A DNA stretch of 64,000 bases from Keithomyces neogunnii. Lineage: Eukaryota; Ascomycota; Sordariomycetes; Hypocreales; Clavicipitaceae. The position numbers and the translations under genes are program-made. The DNA is taken from assembly GCA_020975405.1 (NCBI GenBank), contig JAIOWQ010000007.1, positions 372,001 through 436,000 of the forward strand. The letters run 5' to 3'. Of the stretch, positions 56,169 through 64,000 are shown piece after piece. Positions within the stretch are counted from its first letter, which is position 1, and each line of letters starts with the position of its first letter. Under the pieces are notes generated by a model that was not told the origin of the DNA, did no database searches, and worked only from the letters and a program-made list of their open reading frames with translations.

Positions 56169-57131
56169 TGCGGCGACTTGGAACGTGCCGCGGTCGAATC
56201 CCAAGATGCAAGACAAGGCGGTGGTGGCTGGATTAGTTTGACTGATATGAACACAACTAGAAGAGTTGGCGGAACTGCGTAATAGCTGCTCGTTCGGGTG
56301 CGACGAGGGAGTCTCAGGATGGTGGTGGTGATGATGTTGATGTTGTTGAGGAGGAGGCTGAGGACGCAGAGGAGGAGGAGGAGATGGCGAAGCAGTAGCA
56401 GTAGCAGTAACAGTCGGAGATGCACAAGAGCCAGGAACAGATATACTTGTCAACGTAGTTGAGACAAGGGGGAAATGTTTTGCCAGGCGGCGCCTGCCAC
56501 TCGAATAGTATAAGCAGTCAAGGCTTAACCTAAGCCAGTGCCTTTGGTCCTAGTCGCTCTCCAAGCTTGGAATTCTATCGTCGACAAGCTTTGGAGTAGA
56601 AGTTTATCAGGAGAGCAAAGGACGAGGAGAGGAAACACAGGGGAAGCCAAAAGGGCCAATTGCGCACATCGGGCAGGGCGATGGGCAAAATTCCCGCGGC
56701 GGTTGGATGGGTTTAAAAAAAAAAAAAAGGAGGAAAAGGACTGTCTGGCAGCTGGCGACGAGGTTTGGCAACCGACAGGATGTCTATTTTAGTATGAGCC
56801 CTTGTCTTGTCGCAAGAGCTGGAATTTGCAATGGAGTGACGGGTTACTGCACTAGACAACATTGCTCAAGGCTATGCTAGTGAAGATAATCTCTTGGCAT
56901 ACAGTAGTAATCTTCGTCATTGGTGCCCCGGGCCTGCCTCTCCTCATGAAAAAAAACCCTGCAATTACTTGTGGTGCTCCATCTGGAGTCAGCGGATGTC
57001 ATCGTCGTCGCGTGTCGGTCCATGGGGGACAAGCTGGCGGAAAGGCGCAAACACTATTCCCTCTCCAGGAGTCACTGGTACTCCATACCCGGCCAGCGCA
57101 CGACTCGCCGCGTCCCTCTCTGCGGCGACGG

Positions 57132-57185
57132 CATGCATGTACATGACCGTGTACATGGCCATGTACATGCCATGTACATGTACTC
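57132..57185. repeat. Array of GTACAT/ATGTAC palindromes
   Basis: ATGTACAT or GTACATG cores recur five times in 54 bp, separated by 4-8 bp. The array is largely self-complementary and could form a hairpin or bind a dimeric protein. Confidence 0.8.
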
Positions 57186-57434
57186 TGGACCTGCCGCCTC
57201 CGTCTGGTTGTTTGGGGCGAGCCACGCAATCATGGCGATTCGAGCCCCTGCTCCCACACTTGGCCGATGGGTCACCCGCGTCAAAGTGCTGTATGCCAAG
57301 ACGCTTGGCTTGTGTTGGCCAAGACTTCTGATTTGCCTAAAGTGTGGCATCAATGTGGGATTGCAAGAATTGTGGGAGTGTGTGATATGTTTTGAAAAAA
57401 TTCAGGGACGCGCAGGCCGAGCGGCCGTAGTCGA

Positions 57435-57464
57435 CCTGCCTGCCTGCCTGCCTGCCTGCCTGCC
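57435..57464 (+). repeat. (CCTG)7 microsatellite
   Basis: Seven uninterrupted CCTG units plus CC, in intergenic DNA. Confidence 0.9.
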
Positions 57465-58549
57465 ACTCAGCAGCGCAGCGCAGCGCAGCAATGCCACCAC
57501 CACCACCACCACCACCACTACCAAAGACACCAAGGACTCCTGTCCTTCCAGCCTTCCAGCCACACAGCACAGCAAAGCTCAAGGCCTCGCACGACGTGAT
57601 GCCGCCAAGCCGTAACCCTAAATCTCGTACGTGGGCAATCCCGGCGCTTCTATTTGACCACTCCAGCGTCGCCAGGGTCGGCGGCTCGATTGGGCCACAG
57701 CACCCGGTTCCGGACAGTCGCGATGCCGTGTCGCCCTGGCGAATGCGACCTGCACCCGTTTTGGTTCCATGGCTATAGCACGGAGTAATCAGGCGGCTTA
57801 AAATGGCAGTCCTTACCCATGTCGACCAAAGCAAAAATGGGCCCCCACACCAGGACGTAGTGTGGAGCAGGTAATTCAGTTGTGATCCTTTTGCCGCATC
57901 CCTGGCCGCCATGGCTTCTCCCTCGGCCGGCAAGAGTCTTCAGGACGGCGCCGAATCTGCACCGTTGGCCGATCCCTGCACACGCAATACGCCCCACGAA
58001 CCACAGCATGACGTTGTTTCTGCGCCGCCCCCCGTCTCCCTTTGCCAAGCCTGTGCCTGTGTCCGTGTCCATGCGTATCATCTGAGGACCATCATGGTAC
58101 CACCGTAGTAGGTACCCGTACTCCGTACTCCGTACACGCACATGTATTTAGATGCCAATTATACAACAACTTGCCCAGCGTGCAGCAATCTGCCGAATAT
58201 GATCCAGGAACATCGCCATTTGAAACCAAACTTGGACATTGTGGGTCTCCTGCACATGGCCATGTGTCTTAAGTCGTTTAATGCCTGCACTAGCACTGTC
58301 TGACACTTTGGCATTCGCGCGGAGTTGGAAAAGGCCGAAATCCGCCAATTTCGCCGTGGCGCCCAGGTTTTCGTCTGCTCCACCCCTGCACTTGTCAACC
58401 AATCCTCGCAGTGCCAAGACAATTCAACACAAACTTTACCAGTAAGAGCATGTACAGGATCCAGTTTGCCCCAAGCGGCGTTCTGGTTAATATTACGTTG
58501 TTGCTTGCTTCACAGTCTTGCGCTGTATCAGAGTGGCCTATCGTAATGT

Positions 58550-60822
58550 CTAATGTCGCGCATCAATCCTTCCCGGTGGGTTGTTAAAGTCGAACGGCTC
58601 GAGATCAAATCCACCACCATCCTGAACCTGGAGTTGAGAACTCAAAAATTCGTCCGTTATCAAGGTGCCAAGGTCGTCCCCAAAACTTGTCATAAAGTCA
58701 CTTGTGTGGTCGGCGCCGCCAAGCTCAAGCCCATTCATCAAATCCGGCGCGTTGAGTGGCACATCTGGCGGCACAGTTGTTTCGCGACGTTGTCTTGCTA
58801 CGCTGACGCAGTCGCGGATCTCCTTCACACATGGCCAGGTACCCCGTATGTCATCCATGGCTTCCGTCAACAATGACAGTGACCGCTCGACTTCTGGGTC
58901 GTCCCATGATGATTTCTGGAAATACCGCTTCATCATGACAGCTCCCGTAGCTGTAGAGAGCGTTTGGACAAAATCCAGCGGGAGAGATCTGTACCGGTAG
59001 TAGCGGGAGTAACTTCTCAGGAGGCGTAAAATGGCTTGTAGCGACTCGTAGCAGATTTCCACGTCTTCGCTTTCTGAAATGCCAGGTTCTTCCAGCATAT
59101 TCGAGGGCGGCCGATGGAGAATAATCATGACAGTGTGAAAAAGCATGCTGTTCACAAGCTTAGTTGAAACCCGTCTCGGCTTCATCAAGATGAGGACTCT
59201 GCACTTACTGCAAGTGAAGCACTGGTGCTGGCACCTGTCCAACTGTCCATTGGTTCCAGTGTAGAGTCCCCGGAAGACTCGTGAGCCATTTTGTGAGTGA
59301 AACGTGAATCTTGCGCGCCTTGGCAGCTGCAATGGCAGAATCAACATCCCCCCGACGGTTCTCGAAGAGATCCGTAATCATGGCGTGGATGATTTTGGAG
59401 AGCTCTGCCTGATATATAAACGAGCCAACAAGCGCAACGCCATTCTCATATTCTGAAACCGTGGCATTGCTGCAGATGTAAGTTTCCAGGAGATTTTGCC
59501 AGTCGGGGGGATACTGCAATCTGATAGTGTTGCGCACGTCCGACTCGCTGGGATACAAAGCGGGCGGCCTGCCAAAATACAAGCTTAGCTGCTTGTCGGC
59601 AATGAAGACACCCCAGTAAACTCTACGAAGAATCTCCCTTTCTCGGAAAGAACCCGTAGAGCCGTCCCAATTACTAGGGTCAAGGTGCAAGCCCATTTCG
59701 TGGGCAAGTCGAAAAGCCATGCCACAGAAGAGCCATCCCTTGGACGTTTGTCCTACAGCAATCTCTCTATACCCAAGCAGAATGAGGGCCTGGAGCGTGG
59801 TGAGCTCAGGTTTGTCCAATGTTGCAAACAAAAGTGCTTGTGCTTGTCCCGAAAAGACGTCGGATAGCCTGAGAAAGTCATCGTAAAGTAGTGCCGAGAG
59901 AGAGCACATGGAGTACAGCAACAGATCCGAGTAGTACTTTCCAGAGCCAATGTCATAGTCCCTCAAGAAGTATTCCCGATAAATCACCATGTTGTACTGA
60001 TACTGCTCCTTGAAGAAGGCGGCCATGAGGGTCTGAGAAGTTTGGTCGTGAGGTGCATATTGAAAGCAGCCATTGCTGGAATTCGATTCTTCGGGCGGTA
60101 AACCAGTAGTTGCCGTAGGTCCTGGGCCGATCTGGCTGTCCATGGATACTAGGGCGTCATTGCTGTTTGCTGTGGGAGATGCCATTTGTGATTCGCCCCT
60201 CGAGAAGTGAATTTGAAAAGAGCTGGTTCCTCCAAAGAACTGCGTCGCATTGCCGTCCCGTGGTCGCCTCAGCTGCCCAGCTCGCAAGCGAGCAATTGCT
60301 ACGCCATGGTCTGCTGCCACGTCCAGATGAGGCCTTTCATCAGACGAGCCGGCCTCCTGAGACGCCGAACTGAGAGGCAATTCGGCAAGGATCTCGTCTC
60401 TCTCGGTATCACTTGCAATGGCCAACTTGCGAATGACTTGTTCCAACGCCGTAATCTGTCCTTCCAAAGCCTGCACGTAGCTCTTGGGCACGGGTCTGGG
60501 TGAGAGGGCAGTGAGCAAACAAAACATACAGCAGAAAGTGAAAGGGGTGGGCGACTTTACCTCTGCTTCTCACCTGTCCCCTGTAGAACACACTCCGTCC
60601 CGGCTTTGATACATCGCGAACAGGGACGCCTGCGGTCACATTTTATCTGCCAAAGCTGTCAGCTCTTCCCCCTTCATGTTTGTGGCGCCAGTCTGACCTA
60701 CTTTGCGACGACGGCATCGCTCACACCTAACACATAGGAGAGTTAGCTTGCGTGCTCAACCCATTCTTGTCACGGCCGGCTTACGACGTCTTGATCGATT
60801 CTCCTATTGGTGTCGCCTCCAT
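58550..60822 (-). CDS. Zn2Cys6 transcription factor with Fungal_trans domain, 5 exons
   Basis: Exons on the minus strand: 60822-60785, 60726-60702, 60646-60561, 60495-59209 and 59147-58550, all joined in phase by GT-AG introns of 55-65 nt, giving 677 aa. Exon 2 is only 25 nt. Two introns sit inside or beside the zinc cluster, whose Cys are 14, 17, 24, 30, 33 and 40 (CERCRRRK | IKCDRRRPCSRC; CX2CX6CX5CX2CX6C). A linker and coiled-coil (YVQALEGQITALEQVIRKLA) follow, for dimer binding. The Fungal_trans domain contains CGMAFRLAHEMGLHLD, REILRRVYWGVFIADK and LYFGRPPAL, and LHMLFHTVMIILHRPPSN across the last intron. The C-terminus is acidic, a possible activation region. Targets unknown; the nearest neighbour upstream is a disordered protein gene on the same strand. 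Confidence 0.92.
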
Positions 60823-62003
60823 GCTTAGACACCATGACGTCCAATGTGGAGTGCGGTCCAGGTGGTTGCACGAGGTTTGTGCTGAGAGACATCCAAGAAG
60901 GTGGTGCAAACGCAGGAGCCACCCTGCGGCGGATTCCAACAGTCAGTATGGGCCCTCAGAGCATCTACAAATCTAGACCCGCCGACCGCATTTCTCATAT
61001 TTCTGATGGCCACAAGAGCCGTAAAATGGTTGATCAGTATCCACGAATACCCCAGGAGTTGAAAGATGTGTTCAACGCCAGAGACGAATCGTCAAATTCC
61101 GGCCTCATCCTGCAGGTCCAAAACTGACATATGCGCCAGCACGAACCTTATTAGTCTGGTCCAAGAAAAGACCATTTCCCCGTTAAGACATCGTCAACTG
61201 GCGCTTTGTCAGCTCCGTTTCGAAGCTATACGAGCACCCGATGAGGCAGGCGACGTGGTCCGCCCTCTAGTGATCGGCCAGATCCGTCATGTCTGGTGGG
61301 ACATGCCGTGGACGTCGACTCGGCGATTAGTGGACATGGTCCAGGATTTTGAGCGCACGGCGCACGGAAATCAGCAGCATAGCGTGATGGCAGGACAGTC
61401 GTATTTGCCTGGATCTATCCGGGGGCTATTCCCCACGTTGGGGTGGTATGTTGGCATTGCCGCGCTGCCTGACGGGCATTTATTTGCGAGGCCCCCCCCC
61501 CTTTCCTTGAATTTCCATTTTGGCCGCACAAGATTCAACAGGGCCAACTGGTTATTACCGACTTCAGGCGACATGTCACATTTTGCCACTCCTCCAGTAC
61601 TTGATCTCATGAGCGAACCAGCTTACATACCTAAAGTAAGTAGGTACCTACCTAATCCACAAATCTCACGAGCTGCGCAATCATGGCCAACTTCCCGCTT
61701 CTGCTCCTCGCCTCCACATGCAGGCTCATCATTCGTGGTTCGATCATCATGTCCAACAACGGTCAAAAGTACACATGTATTAACCGTATGTAAACTAAAC
61801 TTCATTGCTGTCGCGGGTGTTGAAAATACAGGGCCCGTCATACAACGTGCTGTTGGATGCATCTCACAATACCTCGGGGTATCAATCAAGCCAATTAGTG
61901 CATCTAAAAATGGACTGTACAACACCCTCAACATAAACCAAACGCGCAGAATCATTCATCCAGGACCCCAAAACAGACCTTGGTCAATAAAGAAGCCTCT
62001 CCC
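60823..62003. other. Promoter of the regulator and 3' side of the edge gene
   Basis: 1.2 kb with no supported gene. A 461-codon plus-strand frame (61066-62451) crosses it but half of it is antisense to the edge gene, and it has no domain features. C run at about 61493-61501. Confidence 0.5.
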
Positions 62004-64000
62004 TCATGCACCCCGTCGTGGAGATCGATCCAAAGTGCGCCTCACATACGATCGTAATGCTTGTCTAGCGTCCATTGCCCACCGCTTGACACGGCTTGTC
62101 ATCCAAGCGGGCCGAAGATTGTTGTTGTTGGATCGCGACGTGTTGTTAACAATGCTATTGATATTCGTCTCGGAACATTTAAGTGTAATGCTTGTGGTAT
62201 GGCTATCATTGCGCTCCAGCTGCTGCGTCTTGCATCTTTTGGAAGGATTGGCTGTAAGTGACTCGGTAATACGGAGCCGAAACAGAGATATCTTTTTACG
62301 CAAGCCGCCTTCCTCGGTCGGGCTTCCGTCAAAGCTGCAGCTTGGCCTCTGTACAAGAGTATCCTTGTTCGAAGAAGAGAGAGACTGCTTGTTGCTATTC
62401 TTGCCCTCTGGTGACGGAGGGTATGATATACTAAAAGGATCAGAGGGCTGAGGCGACCTGGTCTCTGCGTTAGATTGAACATGCTGATTCTCAGAGGTAG
62501 GTTGAGCACACCTCTCAAGTCGAGATTCACTTCTAGAGTTGGCGCGGTTTGCCAGACTCTTGCCGTCATTCGTTCCGGCAGTCGAGTAGAGCGCCAGGTC
62601 TGCAAGTGAATTGCACTGCTTCAGTCGATTGGGTCTGACGAGCCCTTCACCTGGGGTGAGCCGACCTTGGCCAAGCTGGCTGCGTGAGAGTTTCAATTTG
62701 AGTCTCGGCTTCGTTGGTGCCGTCGAATAATACTGCTTCTCAACCACCAATCCTTGGGTGCCTGAATGATAAACATTGCTCGCGCCAATCAAGGGTGAAT
62801 ACGAGGGCTTCACCCGGACTTTGAACTTGGCCGGACTGATCTGCCGCTCTTTATCTACTTGTGTTGACCCGCTTGCCATCGCTTCGGGTACGTGAACAGT
62901 TTTACTTTCCTGGACTGTCCCTCGCAGTTCGGACAAGTCGGATTCCTGTTCGTCATCAAATTCGTCATCTCGTTGCCGGTTAGCTTGCTGATCCTTCCGA
63001 TCATGCCTTGTCCCATGTGTCAACCCTGAAGGCAATGGTGGAAGTGCCTTCATAAGCTGAGGGATACTGTTCTGCACCTTGAGCCCACGAGCGGGAGAAA
63101 TGGGTTCTGGTGAAAGGATATCCAACTCTTGCTCATGGATGGACATGGACCCATCCTTGAGAGGCCCTGGCTCGCCATGCAAATCCGTGGTGCTGATTCT
63201 CACGGCGGCAACGTTGCGACGATGTCTTGGGTTGCCTAGTTTATGGATGGAAGAGGCGACACTATCAGCGTCGCCACCACCCGAAGGCTTCTGGGTAGAG
63301 ATGCTCGATGTTTTGAAACACGGAGTCTTGCCCACCAAGTCGAATGGAGAGAATATGGACGCAAAATCAGGCAAGCTGGATTTGATCGTAGATGCTGTAC
63401 CCTCATCTGATTCAAGAGATGCGCCACTTTTGCCTGCACTGCTTTCGAACACAAGCTTTTCCTCTGCAATCCTCGAGGTCCTGCACGAATCCGAGCTGGA
63501 ACGGCCTGCCCGGTTGACACAGCCTTCAGACTCTTCGATTGAAACCAGAGCTTCGGTGCCTTCTGGTTCATTAGTGTCCACCACCGAAGTGGACTGAGGC
63601 GACAAATGCCCTGTTGCAACAAGACTGGTGAGATCCTTGGCGTCAACACCGTCCACATCGTCTGACTTGGCTGCGTCGTCCATCACCTTTGCCTCTGCAT
63701 GAATACCCATGTCATCGGATGCATCATAGTTGAGAGGCGTGCTTGATCGAGAAGCAGCTTTGTCAACGCAAACATCCTGGGGAATAAAAGTGTCGGGCTG
63801 CATGGTGCTTGCAGGTTCGTCGTAGTCTTCATCATCCTCGCATGGCTCAAATGTTGCCGAAACTTGCGCATCGCCGTCATGGTCAAGATGCATAACCGGC
63901 TTATCAAAATCTTCGCTGTAGTCATAGTAAAACGAGCCAGTCATTTGCAGGGGGGGTTGTCTTGATGCTACTGCTGCTGCTGCTGCTGCAATGCTGGGTC
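62004..64000 (-). CDS. Large Ser-rich disordered protein, 5' end probably outside the window
   Basis: The frame is open from the window edge to TGA at 62004-62006. The first ATG inside is at 63944 (MTGSFYYDYSEDFDKPVMHL; 646 aa). Upstream of it the frame continues without stop into an Ala run encoded by a CTG-type repeat (about 63968-63991), so the true start may lie beyond 64000. The N-terminal half is acidic and Ser/Asp-rich. A short conserved-looking segment is SIPQLMKALPPLPSG. The middle contains FKVRVKPSYSPLIGAS and KPRLKLKLSRSQLGQGRLTP, and the C-terminus is basic and Asn/Arg-rich (RVKRWAMDARQALRSYVRR). No signal peptide or membrane segment. I recognise no domain. The long open frame without stops supports it as real. 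Confidence 0.7.
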   Translation of the reverse strand, partial: PSIAAAAAAVASRQPPLQMTGSFYYDYSEDFDKPVMHLDHDGDAQVSATFEPCEDDEDYDEPASTMQPDTFIPQDVCVDKAASRSSTPLNYDASDDMGIHAEAKVMDDAAKSDDVDGVDAKDLTSLVATGHLSPQSTSVVDTNEPEGTEALVSIEESEGCVNRAGRSSSDSCRTSRIAEEKLVFESSAGKSGASLESDEGTASTIKSSLPDFASIFSPFDLVGKTPCFKTSSISTQKPSGGGDADSVASSIHKLGNPRHRRNVAAVRISTTDLHGEPGPLKDGSMSIHEQELDILSPEPISPARGLKVQNSIPQLMKALPPLPSGLTHGTRHDRKDQQANRQRDDEFDDEQESDLSELRGTVQESKTVHVPEAMASGSTQVDKERQISPAKFKVRVKPSYSPLIGASNVYHSGTQGLVVEKQYYSTAPTKPRLKLKLSRSQLGQGRLTPGEGLVRPNRLKQCNSLADLALYSTAGTNDGKSLANRANSRSESRLERCAQPTSENQHVQSNAETRSPQPSDPFSISYPPSPEGKNSNKQSLSSSNKDTLVQRPSCSFDGSPTEEGGLRKKISLFRLRITESLTANPSKRCKTQQLERNDSHTTSITLKCSETNINSIVNNTSRSNNNNLRPAWMTSRVKRWAMDARQALRSYVRRTLDRSPRRGA

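Larger units (their letters stand above)
56169..58549. other. Intergenic with simple repeats, no gene seen
   Basis: 2.4 kb. Contains a TGTACATG palindrome array (57132-57185), (CCTG)7 at 57435-57464, a CCA run at about 57493-57518 and paired TACTCCGTA at 58119-58134. Open frames through these repeats (for example 56971-57615) are low-complexity and were not called. Confidence 0.5.

Noticed and set aside
56971..57615. 214-codon plus-strand frame
   Set aside because: Runs through CCTG and CCA simple repeats and the GTACAT array; low complexity only.
61066..62451. 461-codon open frame on the plus strand
   Set aside because: Half is antisense to the disordered edge gene, with no domain, low-complexity composition and no splice support.
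1..64000. Secondary-metabolite cluster, phage, plasmid or defence island
   Set aside because: No PKS, NRPS, terpene synthase, integrase, NLR or heterokaryon-incompatibility domain was seen anywhere in the window.

Overview
The window is nuclear DNA of a filamentous ascomycete, most likely a Sordariomycete and perhaps Hypocreales (class is fairly safe, order is a guess). The reasons are short 55-180 nt introns with fungal donor, branch (CTAAC/CTGAC) and acceptor sites, genes on both strands in monocistronic units, Zn2Cys6 regulators, a GH51 enzyme, an RCR-family protein, a GT32 SUR1-like enzyme, a mitoribosomal Fe/Mn-SOD-fold protein, and an intron-containing nuclear tRNA-Pro(AGG). All gene models below were spliced by hand from reading frame and splice motifs; no search was run.

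Layout. 0-12 kb: a small coiled-coil protein (566-1244), an RCR-like single-pass membrane protein with an (AAC)17 leader (3561-4162), a Cys-rich membrane protein with a long disordered tail (8264-10113), and, convergent to it, a STIMATE/YPL162C-type membrane protein (10875-12014). 12.7-16 kb: a gene-free repeat island with a 341-bp inverted-repeat element (12757-13097, flanked by CTT) and a decayed TA-flanked 2.5-kb long-TIR element (13377-15916). 16.8-21.4 kb: mitochondrial ribosomal protein Rsm26-like (16865-17817) convergent with a SAM-PH protein (18809-21398). 21.4-30.4 kb: a 9-kb desert with no supportable gene. 30.4-32.7 kb: a Zn2Cys6 regulator.

35.9-40.5 kb: a divergent sugar-use pair, an MFS sugar porter and an intracellular GH51 arabinofuranosidase. 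The porter is intact in five exons except for one in-frame TAA at codon 273, where the family has Gln, so it is called a pseudogene. 41.9-46.7 kb: a signal-peptide/Cys-rich/one-TM protein, a 60-bp minisatellite, a frameshifted relic gene, and a fatty-acid-desaturase-fold enzyme. 47.2 kb: tRNA-Pro. 48.1-51.7 kb: an F-box-like plus beta-propeller protein of 1,187 aa ending in a CaaX box. 53.9 kb: a broken small secreted protein gene. 55.2-56.2 kb: a GT32 mannosyltransferase-like protein. 58.5-60.8 kb: a second Zn2Cys6 regulator in five exons. 62.0-64.0 kb: a large disordered protein that probably runs off the window.

Themes. Most genes are ordinary housekeeping, membrane or cell-surface genes, with no secondary-metabolite cluster, CRISPR, phage or defence system. 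The more notable material is signs of decay (a nonsense mutation in a nutrient porter beside its apparently intact partner enzyme, two other relic genes, C/T-type differences between transposon ends), a 9-mer TACGGAGTA repeated 11 times at 8 intergenic loci, unusual splicing (a 15-nt microexon, two GC-AG introns, a start codon alone in its exon), and the F-box/propeller/CaaX architecture.
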